Translations under genes and position numbers: made by a program
Assembly (NCBI RefSeq): GCF_902374955.1
Contig: NZ_CABKRX010000024.1
Coordinates: forward strand, 1 to 16,739
Direction: 5' to 3'
DNA: 16,739 nucleotides
Source of the DNA: Bacillus massilioanorexius
GTDB lineage: Bacteria > Bacillota > Bacilli > Bacillales > DSM-1321
Notes under the pieces: generated by a model
Database searches by the model: none
The model's input: the letters and a program-made list of their open reading frames with translations, nothing else
Told to the model about the DNA's origin: nothing
In this document: piece by piece, positions 5,982 to 12,448 of the stretch
Numbering within the stretch: the first letter of the stretch is position 1
Layout of the letters: each line of letters begins with the position of its first letter

Positions 5982-6122
5982 ATGTATAACAATTTATTTT
6001 CAGTTGATCAAATGCTAAAAGAAAGAGGAATCGAGATAACACCGGAGTACGCAAAAAAACAATTAGCAAGAATCGATGGTTTATTAGCAAAACTGGAAGC
6101 TAGAAAAAACAACAACAATTAA
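5982..6122 (+). CDS. 46-aa hypothetical protein
   Basis: A short ORF with a very strong AAAGGAGGAG ribosome site and its own operator-controlled promoter at 5883, which makes it a real gene despite its size. The protein begins MYNNLFSVDQMLKERGIEIT, is helical and ends in a run of four Asn. The length and single-domain layout recall small phage or plasmid control proteins, but no motif identifies it. It is followed after 20 bases by the 115-aa gene with another strong ribosome site. Confidence 0.7.
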   Translation: MYNNLFSVDQMLKERGIEITPEYAKKQLARIDGLLAKLEARKNNNN

Positions 6123-6142
6123 ATAATAAGGAGGAAATAGTA

Positions 6143-6490
6143 ATGAAAGCATTAAATATTGAAAAAAAAATTATTGAAAATGCTCTTACTGATGATAGTA
6201 TGCTGGGAGAAATTGCAAAGAAAGTTATGAATGATCTTGAAGATAACCAAATAATTCCTTCTTATCACGTTTTAACTCCAGAACTAAAAGAGGAGTATCA
6301 AAAGTCAGTTGATATATTTAATAAGCTTCTTGAAATGGTTACAATTCATACAGGTGGTAAGGATCTTTTAATTGATTATGAAGATTCTAATGCTACTATC
6401 CAAGGTCAATTCGCAGATGCGTATTTTGTTTTAGGATTTACTCTTGGAGCAAAGTATTTAGATAAATTAAATAACGATTTGAAGGGGTAA
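6143..6490 (+). CDS. 115-aa hypothetical protein
   Basis: An acidic, largely helical soluble protein with no signal peptide or membrane span. The C-terminal segment (about 88-112, GQFADAYFVLGFTLGAKYLDKL) is a hydrophobic amphipathic helix pair that could be a dimerisation surface. An AAGGAGGAAA ribosome site sets the start. It is the second gene of the operator-controlled operon starting at 5982. I do not recognise a family. Position downstream of the switch suggests an element-encoded regulatory or maintenance role. Confidence 0.7.
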   Translation: MKALNIEKKIIENALTDDSMLGEIAKKVMNDLEDNQIIPSYHVLTPELKEEYQKSVDIFNKLLEMVTIHTGGKDLLIDYEDSNATIQGQFADAYFVLGFTLGAKYLDKLNNDLKG

Positions 6491-6495
6491 CGATA

Positions 6496-6567
6496 TTGGA
6501 GATTATTTTTAGTATCGAAAAAAGAAAAAAGAAAAAAGAGCAACCAGCGGCAACTGATCACTCTTAA
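6496..6567 (+). CDS. Possible 23-aa peptide with TTG start
   Basis: A tiny ORF (starts MEIIFSIEKRKKKK) with a GAAGGGG ribosome site spaced eight bases from a TTG, directly behind the 115-aa gene. Its run of Lys is striking and there is no hydrophobic signal sequence. It could be a real microprotein or chance; only the ribosome site and position support it. Confidence 0.3.
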   Translation: MEIIFSIEKRKKKKEQPAATDHS

Positions 6568-6604
6568 CGATTATTCTTTAATTAACTTTATCATGTTTCA
6601 AATG

Positions 6605-6630
6605 AACACGGCAAATCAGTCGTGTTTTCT
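6605..6630 (+). terminator. Weak terminator after the small-gene operon
   Basis: AACACG (6605-6610) and CGTGTT (6621-6626) form a 6-bp stem with a 10-base loop, followed by a broken T-run. It lies after the last small gene and before the rep leader. Confidence 0.5.
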
Positions 6631-6684
6631 CTTTATTACGACATCTTATAGCAAAGACTATTAAATTTTGATAGAATTATAGAC

Positions 6685-6766
6685 AAATAAAAAACTCCGC
6701 ATGGTTTGGCCGCCTTCGGAGTTTCTTTGGACAAGGGATTCGTATACCCTTTTTTATTATTTTGTT
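6685..6766 (-). ncRNA. Candidate antisense RNA controlling rep
   Basis: On the minus strand an extended -10 box (TGGTATAGT, plus 6773-6781) would start RNA near 6766. About 75 bases on, AAACTCCG...CGGAGTTT (plus 6692-6724) plus TTTATTT makes a clear minus-strand terminator. The RNA would be fully complementary to the rep leader, including its attenuator hairpin. No good -35 is seen. Inc18-type plasmids use just such an antisense RNA, which supports but does not prove this one. Confidence 0.45.
6692..6755 (+). promoter_or_regulatory. rep leader attenuator hairpins
   Basis: The plus-strand leader contains AAACTCCG/CGGAGTTT (6692-6724), then AAGGG/CCCTT (6733-6751) followed by a run of T, an intrinsic terminator about 70 bases before the rep start. 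Together with the antisense RNA candidate this resembles transcriptional attenuation of rep. Confidence 0.55.
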
Positions 6767-6794
6767 GGTATTACTATACCATAGGTATGCAGTT

Positions 6795-6811
6795 CCTTTC
6801 CATAGGAAAGG
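6795..6811 (+). promoter_or_regulatory. Hairpin at the rep ribosome binding site
   Basis: CCTTTCC-ATA-GGAAAGG has perfect 7-bp arms; its 3' arm is part of the AAAGGAGG Shine-Dalgarno sequence for the ATG at 6823. It can hide the ribosome site and so limit Rep synthesis. Confidence 0.6.
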
Positions 6812-6822
6812 AGGAAAAAACT

Positions 6823-8112
6823 ATGGGAATTTCTACTGCTATTGAGCAAGCTAGATATCACGCATGGTTTCAGCATAATGATTCTGATGGATATATAACT
6901 GTTGCTAAGAAAACAAATAGCGGTAAATTTCAGCAATATCATTACCAAGCAAATGAATTAGCTACCCAGTTAAGTTCATGGCTAGGGGAAGATGTGTATT
7001 TCTCTCAAAATACTTTTTATAAACCTTATCGTAGTATTGAAACTATTCGTCAGCTACGTTCTTTGTACATTGACTTAGATTTTTATTTGTTTAATTATGA
7101 TACTTCTTGGGTTTTGGGAAAATTAGAGCATGAATACTTTAAAGAAAGTATCCCTGAACCTAACATTATCATTTTTAGTGGACAAGGAATGGTATTAATT
7201 TGGCTATTGGAACCAGTACCTTATAAAGCTTTACCTCTTTGGCAAGCAGTGCAGGAGCATTTATTATCTACACTTGCAGACCTTGGTGGAGATCCAAAAG
7301 CTGCAGATGCTGCACGTATTTTTCGTATTGCTGGTAGTGTAAATTCAAAAAATGGTACCGAAGTAAGAGCTGAATATCGTCATAATTACAAGTATGAATT
7401 AAGACAAATTCAACGTGACTATTTACCAGAGCTTGATGAAGTTATTAATCCACCTAAAGTTAAGAGAAAAGGGCGCAAAAAGAAAGCTGTACAGCTGTTT
7501 AATACGTATAGATTGCATTATGCTCGTTTGATGGATCTCGTTAAATTGGTGGAAATCAGAAAGTATGAAGTTACTGGCCATAGAGAAATAATTTGTTTTC
7601 TTTATAGATATTGGTTGTGTTGTTATTCTAAAGACCTTGTAGAAGCTTTAAATCAAACGAAATTACTTAATTCTCAGTTTACTAAACCATTAACATCTAA
7701 AGAGGTTGAAAGGGCTACAAAGAGCGCAGAGAAGGCATATGAAGCACGTAGTAATAAAGAGGCTAATGAATTGGCCATTAGTAAGGGCTATCCTGGTGCG
7801 GGTTATAATTTAAAAAATACTACGATTATTAAATGGCTGGATATAACTTCTGATGAAATGGTGCATTTAAATACGATTATTGATACTAAAGAAAAAGGTC
7901 GTAGAAAAACTATTGCTAATAGAAAAATGCGTCGTGAACAAGGTGTGAAGCCACGAGAAGAGTATCTAAAAGATAAACAAAAGGAAACAAATGAAAAGAA
8001 ATTTATTATTAAGGAAGCATTAGATGCTGACCCCAACCTGTCAATTAGAAAGTTAGCAGAAATAACAGGCTTATCTAAATCGGCTGTACAAAGATTAAAG
8101 AAACAAATATAA
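6823..8112 (+). CDS. rep: Plasmid replication initiator, primase-like (AEP) fold
   Basis: A 429-aa protein that looks like a Gram-positive theta plasmid Rep with an archaeo-eukaryotic-primase-like core. Visible signs are YIDLDFY (82-88), the probable metal-binding DxD strand; IIFSGQGMVLIW (116-127); and ARIFRIAGSVNSK (164-176). The order matches pAMbeta1/Inc18 RepE-type initiators (FIDFD, then a SDKG strand, then ARIPRTDN), though overall similarity seems low. A basic linker (213-222) follows, then a helical domain and a C-terminal HTH (about 404-427, SIRKLAEITGLSKSAVQRLK) for DNA binding. The ATG at 6823 was chosen for its AAAGGAGG site; the frame stays open 39 codons upstream through the leader hairpins, which is unlikely to be translated. 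It should open the origin, probably the repeats just downstream. Family assignment moderate. Confidence 0.75.
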   Translation: MGISTAIEQARYHAWFQHNDSDGYITVAKKTNSGKFQQYHYQANELATQLSSWLGEDVYFSQNTFYKPYRSIETIRQLRSLYIDLDFYLFNYDTSWVLGKLEHEYFKESIPEPNIIIFSGQGMVLIWLLEPVPYKALPLWQAVQEHLLSTLADLGGDPKAADAARIFRIAGSVNSKNGTEVRAEYRHNYKYELRQIQRDYLPELDEVINPPKVKRKGRKKKAVQLFNTYRLHYARLMDLVKLVEIRKYEVTGHREIICFLYRYWLCCYSKDLVEALNQTKLLNSQFTKPLTSKEVERATKSAEKAYEARSNKEANELAISKGYPGAGYNLKNTTIIKWLDITSDEMVHLNTIIDTKEKGRRKTIANRKMRREQGVKPREEYLKDKQKETNEKKFIIKEALDADPNLSIRKLAEITGLSKSAVQRLKKQI

Positions 8113-8113
8113 A

Positions 8114-8222
8114 GTGTCCCACAGTGTGTACGCTTATATTAAGGGCGTAGCCTGTTAGTTTGTTTTGGTAGTGCGTAGCCTGTTTTGTATTTCTGGGGTG
8201 TCCCACAGTGTGTACGCTTATA
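8114..8222 (+). repeat. Long direct repeats downstream of rep, candidate origin
   Basis: A 25-base sequence starting GTGTCCCACAGTGTGTACGC occurs perfectly at 8114-8138 and 8198-8222. Between them GCGTAGCCTGTT occurs twice (8145-8156 and 8173-8184). The long repeat contains the palindrome CACA-G-TGTG. In Inc18 plasmids the origin lies immediately after rep, so this is the best origin candidate in the window. Confidence 0.6.
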
Positions 8223-8320
8223 GGCTATCTCTACGGTAGTTATTTTATTGGTTTCTAGTTTTGCGAGAGTGTTTTTTATGTTCTTACGATAATTCTACGA
8301 GTTAGGTATGGTGGGGGATC

Positions 8321-8704
8321 ATGACACAATATATTACTTTGAAAGAACTTTCGGCATGTTTTGGTGGTATGAAGTTAACTAGATTACGAGCTAAGTGTAA
8401 AGAACTTAAAGAAGTTTATGGCTATGATGCTACTACTAAGGACGAGAATGGTAGAAGGATCTTTTCTCAAGAAGATGTTGAAGTGATAAAAGCTTTTCTT
8501 TATAAAGGAAAAGGGTTTGATTTTTATTGTAATGATGTTCTTTATAGACCTAAAAATATAACAATTGCACAACTCAAAGTATCAGAAGACCGATTATTGC
8601 CTGGAACTGCTTTTTCATATGGATATCATGACAAGCCAGGTATTTGCCCAGCTTGTGGAAAGAAAATTGTTAATGTATATGGTAATGATCGTTGTGGATG
8701 TTAG
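8321..8704 (+). CDS. MerR-like wHTH protein with C-terminal Cys cluster
   Basis: A 127-aa protein. The N-terminus looks like a MerR/excisionase-type winged helix (about 4-60): ITLKELSACFGG, then GRRIFSQEDVEVIKAFL. The C-terminus has CPAC (109-112) and CGC (125-127), possibly a small zinc site. A GGTGGGGG stretch gives the ribosome site. A weak promoter (TTGCGA, 18 bp, TACGAT) lies about 8262-8291. The stop overlaps an ATG of the next small ORF (ATGTTAG), a sign of translational coupling. It may regulate the downstream phage-like block or act on the origin beside it. No precise family recognised. Confidence 0.65.
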   Translation: MTQYITLKELSACFGGMKLTRLRAKCKELKEVYGYDATTKDENGRRIFSQEDVEVIKAFLYKGKGFDFYCNDVLYRPKNITIAQLKVSEDRLLPGTAFSYGYHDKPGICPACGKKIVNVYGNDRCGC

Positions 8705-8955
8705 TACTAGAAACAGGATATAAAAATAAACAGATTGCAGATCAATTAGAAGTATCTGTAGATATAGTTAAATCATGGTTCAATAAAAAGTGTAAAGTCT
8801 GTCTGTACAATTTATATAAATGGACAGGCTTTTTTAAGGGGTATAGGCATGAACTTACGAGAATTTGTGGATCAGCATCCACTGTCTATCTTATGTACTA
8901 TTATTATTGCGACTGCTACTATTACTGGGGTAGTACTGGAACAAATTCGTATTAA
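8698..8955 (+). pseudogene. HTH protein remnant coupled to the preceding gene
   Basis: The frame opens at ATG 8698 (overlapping the previous stop). It encodes a convincing HTH (ETGYKNKQIADQLEVSVDIVKSW, about residues 5-27 of this frame) of the kind seen in phage terminase small subunits and sigma-like proteins. After about 45 residues it runs through a terminator hairpin (8795-8835) and then over the membrane protein gene in another frame, giving a non-protein-like Tyr/Cys tail. The original end of the gene was probably lost. The N-terminal 40-50 residues may still be made. Confidence 0.45.
8795..8835 (+). terminator. Terminator-like hairpin before the membrane protein gene
   Basis: AAGTCTGTC (8795-8803) pairs with GACAGGCTT (8823-8831) with one G-T pair and a 19-base loop, followed by a T-run. 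It lies inside the open frame of the HTH remnant. Confidence 0.5.
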
Positions 8956-9343
8956 TCCTTTACAAGCTGAAATTGTTGCTCAATCTAAGGTTATTACTGA
9001 GAACAAGAAGGTTCTGGAACGTACAAAGGTTTTATCTGAATATGATAGCTTAGTGGTTTATGATTCTGATAAATGGTTTAAATCGGGAGATTCATTTGCA
9101 ATATTGGGTGGTCAAGTATCAATAAAAATTAATGATATTATTGATGAAAGTACTATTTTTTTTGGTGTAGATGTTGCTGGAGAAAGTTTACAACATATTC
9201 GTTCTGATGATGATGAACGTGCTACTTTTTCTTATGCTGACGCTACTTATATTATTAATATTGTTGATTATATCAAGGGTGATAATTATGATTCAGATAA
9301 AAATGAAATTAAGTTATCGATTTCTAAATTAAAAAAAGTTTAA
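8849..9343 (+). CDS. Single-TM membrane protein, unknown
   Basis: A 164-aa protein. A short N-terminus precedes one hydrophobic span (about 12-31, PLSILCTIIIATATITGVVL), then a helical stretch (about 32-62) and a beta-rich soluble domain (64-164). The span is an uncleaved-anchor type: there is no clear signal peptidase site. The domain would face outside. AAGGGG gives the ribosome site and a strong terminator follows. Small single-pass proteins between a plasmid replicon and a phage block often affect superinfection or surface contact, but nothing in the sequence proves this. I do not recognise the family. Confidence 0.7.
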   Translation: MNLREFVDQHPLSILCTIIIATATITGVVLEQIRINPLQAEIVAQSKVITENKKVLERTKVLSEYDSLVVYDSDKWFKSGDSFAILGGQVSIKINDIIDESTIFFGVDVAGESLQHIRSDDDERATFSYADATYIINIVDYIKGDNYDSDKNEIKLSISKLKKV

Positions 9344-9364
9344 TAGTGTTTCTTTATGAAGTTA

Positions 9365-9398
9365 AATCTCTCATCGAAATGATGGGGGATTTTTTTGT
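9365..9398 (+). terminator. Intrinsic terminator
   Basis: AATCTCTCATC (9365-9375) and GATGGGGGATT (9381-9391) form an 11-bp stem with two G-T pairs and a 5-base loop, followed by a T-run. Confidence 0.85.
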
Positions 9399-9466
9399 TT
9401 TGGCTACATAATCATGGTATTGTTGTCCGTTGTCATCAAAATGTAATATTTACCATTATGATAGGT

Positions 9467-9513
9467 AATTTAACTAACGTTATATGAAATTTTCATATAA
9501 CAATAGTTAATTT
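9467..9513. promoter_or_regulatory. Large nested palindrome
   Basis: Inner arms GTTATATGAAA / TTTCATATAAC (9479-9501) are perfect around a single T. Outer arms AATTTAACTA (9467-9476) and TAGTTAATTT (9504-9513) match at nine of ten positions. It ends about 50 bases before the -35 of the phage-block promoter. It has no T-run and may be an operator or a cruciform-forming site. Confidence 0.7.
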
Positions 9514-9564
9514 ACATACTATATGTGGTACATGAATTTTAACGAGATATCAATATATAGTATT

Positions 9565-9593
9565 TTGAGTTGTGATGCGAAATTAGTTATGAT
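9565..9593 (+). promoter_or_regulatory. Promoter of the phage-like operon
   Basis: TTGAGT (9565-9570), 17-bp spacer, TATGAT (9588-9593). A sigma-A-type promoter about 90 bases before the first gene of the block. Confidence 0.6.
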
Positions 9594-9683
9594 ATTCTAA
9601 CACTGGAAAATATATGAAACGTTTGTTCCTTTTTTTTGGAATGAATGATAGAACATTAATCTTCTGTCAAGGAGGTGAATTAG

Positions 9684-9875
9684 ATGAATGAGTCTTTAAA
9701 ACAAGCTATGAAGAAACAAAGACTTTATAGACATGAGGTAGCTGCATATTTAGGTATTAGTGAATCGAGTTTTTATCGTTTATTACGTTCTAATTTAACG
9801 GTTAGTCAGAAAGAAAAAATTGAAAATGCTATTACTGATCTTAGTAAACGTCAGTATCAATTAAAACATGCTTGA
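9684..9875 (+). CDS. Small HTH protein (Cro/excisionase-like)
   Basis: A 63-aa protein that is almost only a helix-turn-helix (about 16-36, RHEVAAYLGISESSFYRLLRS) with flanking helices. The AAGGAGGTG ribosome site is strong. It is the first gene of the plus-strand phage-like block, the usual place of a Cro-type regulator or a replication-associated DNA-binding protein. The large palindrome at 9467-9513 is a possible target. The HTH is clear, the role is inferred. Confidence 0.75.
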   Translation: MNESLKQAMKKQRLYRHEVAAYLGISESSFYRLLRSNLTVSQKEKIENAITDLSKRQYQLKHA

Positions 9876-9890
9876 TAAGGGGGAAATCGA

Positions 9891-10190
9891 ATGATTATTC
9901 ATACATCTAATGAGGCAGAAACTAAATTTGCAGTTGCTTTAAGAGAACAAATAGGTTTTTCCGTTTGTGTTATTCCAGAAGGTGTTCAGTACTTTTTCGT
10001 AACTTTAGAGGAAAAGAAAAATGGATTTTGTGAAATTGTTGTTGAGGTAATGGATAAAGATGATCAGCTATTAGATAAGATTGTTGGTTTTGATTCTTGT
10101 CAACAGGCTTATGACCTTGCCAAGGGTTTAGCTGAATATTGTAATCTTGGCGAGGGTTGCTACGAGGGAGATTGTTGGGATGGTGTATAA
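9891..10190 (+). CDS. Acidic 99-aa hypothetical protein
   Basis: A small acidic protein with several beta strands in its first two thirds, a helix (QQAYDLAKGLAEYC) and a Cys/Asp/Glu-rich end. A GGGGGAAA ribosome site sits upstream. It lies 15 bases after the HTH gene and 30 bases before the initiator gene, so it is part of the same operon. I do not recognise a family; early phage operons commonly carry such small proteins. Confidence 0.65.
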   Translation: MIIHTSNEAETKFAVALREQIGFSVCVIPEGVQYFFVTLEEKKNGFCEIVVEVMDKDDQLLDKIVGFDSCQQAYDLAKGLAEYCNLGEGCYEGDCWDGV

Positions 10191-10220
10191 AGGCTGGCTG
10201 ATAGTTGAGAAGGTGGTTAT

Positions 10221-11123
10221 ATGCAAAAACAAGGATGGGTGCAGTATAGTCGAGATATTCTAGATACTGATTTATGGCATGATGCTACAACATTTAGGTT
10301 ATACACTTATTTACTTTTAAAAGCTACTCATCAAGATTACGTTTCTGTAAGTGGGATTCAATTAAAGAAAGGTGAGTGGATTAGATCTTATAGAAATATA
10401 GCTCGAGATTTAGCTTATAAGGAAGGTAGAGGCTTAAAAGAATACTCTTTGCAAACAATTAAGAAGAGTATTGATAAGTTAGTTAAAATGCAAAAAATCA
10501 CGATACAGCAAACGGAAGTAGGAACACTTTTCACAGTCCTTGAACACTTGGTACATCAAGGTTTATCGAATGTTAATAAAGAAAGTGTGAACGTTACTGA
10601 GAACGAACTGCAAACGAAGTGTGAACGAACTACAAACAATAACAATAATGCTAATAATGCAAAGAATGCTAATAAAAAAGAATATAGTCCTAAACAAGTT
10701 TATGACGAGTCTTCTGTTCATTATCAATTAGCCGATCTATTACTTCAAAGGATTTTAAAAAACAACGAGAACTTTAAGAAACCTAATCTTCAAAAATGGG
10801 CAAATACAGTTAGATTGATGATGGAAAGAGACAACAGAACAGAAGAACAGATTAAATACGCCATAGAATGGTCTCAGAACGATTCTTTTTGGAAGAGTAA
10901 TATTTTATCTACTGATAAATTAAGAAAGCAATTTGACAGCATTGTGGCACGAATAAAGGCAGATAAAGAGAAGAAGGTAACTCCTTTTAGAGGGAGAAAT
11001 ACAAAGTTTTCACCTAGCGAAGAAGGTAAAAAACGAATGGCTCTTATTAACAACATGACTTCTGAAGAGGTAGCCGAATTAGATAGACAATTACAGAAAG
11101 AATTGGAGGGATTGCCATATTGA
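10221..11123 (+). CDS. Phage-type replication initiator (DnaD-like)
   Basis: A 300-aa replisome organiser. The N-terminal winged-helix region (about 1-110) begins with WVQYSRDILD and contains LYTYLLLKATH, as in phage replication proteins. A low-complexity Asn-rich linker (139-152) follows. The C-terminal domain (about 163-248) has the WANTVRLMMERDNRTEEQIK and FWKSNILSTDKLRKQF signatures typical of phage O/DnaD-like initiators. The start has a GAAGGTGG ribosome site. The gene runs straight into the helicase-loader gene with a TTGA start/stop overlap. The linker coding region carries iteron-like repeats (10585-10637), so the protein may bind inside its own gene as lambda O does. Its job would be to open this origin and recruit the loader and host DnaB-type helicase. 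Confidence 0.8.
   Translation: MQKQGWVQYSRDILDTDLWHDATTFRLYTYLLLKATHQDYVSVSGIQLKKGEWIRSYRNIARDLAYKEGRGLKEYSLQTIKKSIDKLVKMQKITIQQTEVGTLFTVLEHLVHQGLSNVNKESVNVTENELQTKCERTTNNNNNANNAKNANKKEYSPKQVYDESSVHYQLADLLLQRILKNNENFKKPNLQKWANTVRLMMERDNRTEEQIKYAIEWSQNDSFWKSNILSTDKLRKQFDSIVARIKADKEKKVTPFRGRNTKFSPSEEGKKRMALINNMTSEEVAELDRQLQKELEGLPY
10585..10680 (+). repeat. Iteron-like repeats in the initiator gene, candidate phage origin
   Basis: GAACGAACTRCAAAC occurs at 10601-10615 and 10623-10637 with a 22-base period. GTGTGAACG occurs at 10585-10593 and 10619-10627. An AT-rich stretch with two AATGCTAATAA copies follows to about 10680. Repeats plus an AT-rich block inside an initiator gene match the organisation of lambdoid origins. 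Confidence 0.55.
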
Positions 11124-11965
11124 ACGATTTTGTAAGTTTATTAGGTATGGATCGTGCAATAGATTATTTTTTTAAAGTTAGACCAGATTTAATAGATATA
11201 ACTGAAGAGGTAAAAATTGAAAATTGTACTTGTAGTAAATGTGGTGGAAAGACAATGTTTGCTTGGTTTTATCGTTTAAAAGGGCAAAAAGAATTTCAAG
11301 AAGAAGTTATTGCGCAGCACTGTAACAAATGTCGTGATCAAATATTTTCACATGACATTACTTTAGAAGTTAATCAGATAAAAAAAGCCGCACATAGGTC
11401 GCACTATATGCAGCTTCCCCACTCAGAGGCGGGTTTTAAAAACTATATACCTTATGACAATATCACACGTAAAGCTTTAATGACAGCAAGAGATTATACG
11501 AAAAGAGTACTAGCTGGAGAAAAAATAAACCTCTTAATTATGGGGAGTACAGGTACAGGGAAAACTCATTTATCTTGTGCTATTGCTAGAACTTTAGAGG
11601 AAAAGGGTTTGAAAGTGGGATTTTTAACAGCTGTTGAGTTGTTTAAAAGAATTAAAGATACTTTCGGACATCATGGAGCCGAGGAAAGCTTATTTAAATA
11701 TTTAAGAGAAGAAATAGATGTAATGATCATTGATGATTTAGGAATCGAAACACATCGTTCAAATAATGACTCTAGTTGGAGTCAGAACAAATGGTGCGAG
11801 CTGATTGATAATCGTTTAAGGTTACCGAATGTTTGGACTACTAACTATAACGATACTAATCTACATGAAATCGTAGGAGAACGAGGCATTTCTCGGATGT
11901 ATGAGGATTCTCTGTTTTTTGACCTTTTCACAAAGGATTACAGATTAACAAAAAAAGCAACTTAA
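11120..11965 (+). CDS. DnaC-like helicase loader ATPase
   Basis: A 281-aa AAA+ protein of the DnaC/DnaI/IstB class. The N-terminal part has a zinc-ribbon-like pair, CSKC (38-41) and CNKC (68-71), as in DnaI-type loaders. The ATPase domain has Walker A GSTGTGKTH (142-150), Walker B VMIIDDLG (201-208), sensor-1 TTNYN (240-244) and an arginine-finger region GERGISRM (253-260). The start is TTG overlapping the upstream TGA, so translation is probably coupled to the initiator. It should load the host replicative helicase at the phage-type origin. IstB is excluded by the missing IstA neighbour and the initiator next to it. Confidence 0.9.
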   Translation: MNDFVSLLGMDRAIDYFFKVRPDLIDITEEVKIENCTCSKCGGKTMFAWFYRLKGQKEFQEEVIAQHCNKCRDQIFSHDITLEVNQIKKAAHRSHYMQLPHSEAGFKNYIPYDNITRKALMTARDYTKRVLAGEKINLLIMGSTGTGKTHLSCAIARTLEEKGLKVGFLTAVELFKRIKDTFGHHGAEESLFKYLREEIDVMIIDDLGIETHRSNNDSSWSQNKWCELIDNRLRLPNVWTTNYNDTNLHEIVGERGISRMYEDSLFFDLFTKDYRLTKKAT

Positions 11966-11966
11966 T

Positions 11967-12227
11967 GTGAGATGTGTTGCGAAAGGAGTGGGGATTCTGA
12001 AGGGAAATGAGCAAGTTTTGTTAGACCTTATATGTGAGAAAGGTGGAGGTGTCGATATACAAGATGCTATTAATTCTAGCGGTATGTCGTACAAAGAAGT
12101 AATTTATACCTCTCAACAGCTTATAGGTAAAGGTTATCAATTAAGAGGGATAAGTGTAGGCGGTTCAATCAAAAGACTGCTTTTGTCTCCGTATGATACG
12201 CAATACGAAAATTTAATTAAAAAATAA
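11967..12227 (+). CDS. Small winged-helix-like protein
   Basis: Up to 86 aa. The part from about residue 12 (NEQVLLDLICEKGGGVDIQDAI, then SGMSYKEVIYTSQQLIGKGYQLRG) reads like a winged helix. The start is unclear: GTG 11967 lies one base after the previous stop and could be used by reinitiation, but the best ribosome site (AAAGGAG, 11982-11988) points to a non-standard ATT 11994 or CTG 11997. It belongs to the replication operon by spacing. No function is known; control or DNA-binding in the replication block is possible. Confidence 0.55.
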   Translation: MRCVAKGVGILKGNEQVLLDLICEKGGGVDIQDAINSSGMSYKEVIYTSQQLIGKGYQLRGISVGGSIKRLLLSPYDTQYENLIKK

Positions 12228-12240
12228 GGGGAAATGAAAT

Positions 12241-12435
12241 ATGAATACAGAATGGGCATCATTAAAACAACATTTAGTGAACAGAAGAAATCATTTAAGA
12301 AATACTAGAGGGAAATATAACGGACGTGGTTGTGAATTGGATTTAATTCTTCAAAAAATGCAGGAGTTAGATCCAACGATTACTAACGAAGAAATCTATT
12401 ACAATGGTACGGAATTTCATCCGTATCACGTGTAA
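12241..12435 (+). CDS. 64-aa hypothetical protein
   Basis: A small basic protein with Arg/Asn-rich helix (NRRNHLRNTRGKYNGRG, about 14-30), then LDLILQKMQELD. It has an AAGGGGAAAT ribosome site and sits 13 bases after the previous gene in the early operon. No family recognised. Confidence 0.6.
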   Translation: MNTEWASLKQHLVNRRNHLRNTRGKYNGRGCELDLILQKMQELDPTITNEEIYYNGTEFHPYHV

Positions 12436-12448
12436 GGAGGATTAATTC

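Larger units (their letters stand above)
9344..9683. other. 340-base regulatory gap before the phage-like block
   Basis: No gene is visible. The gap holds a terminator (9365-9398), a near-copy of the dispersed TTTGGCAACATAA motif (TTTGGCTACATAA, 9399-9411), a large nested palindrome (9467-9513) and a promoter (9565-9593). It separates the plasmid-like part from the phage early-gene block. Confidence 0.6.

Noticed and set aside
6706..6822. Upstream in-frame extension of rep (39 codons)
   Set aside because: It runs through the attenuator and antisense region; the ATG at 6823 has a strong ribosome site and begins the protein-like sequence.
11120..11965. IstB transposition helper
   Set aside because: The ATPase lacks an IstA partner and inverted repeats and is coupled to a DnaD-type initiator, so a helicase loader is the better call.
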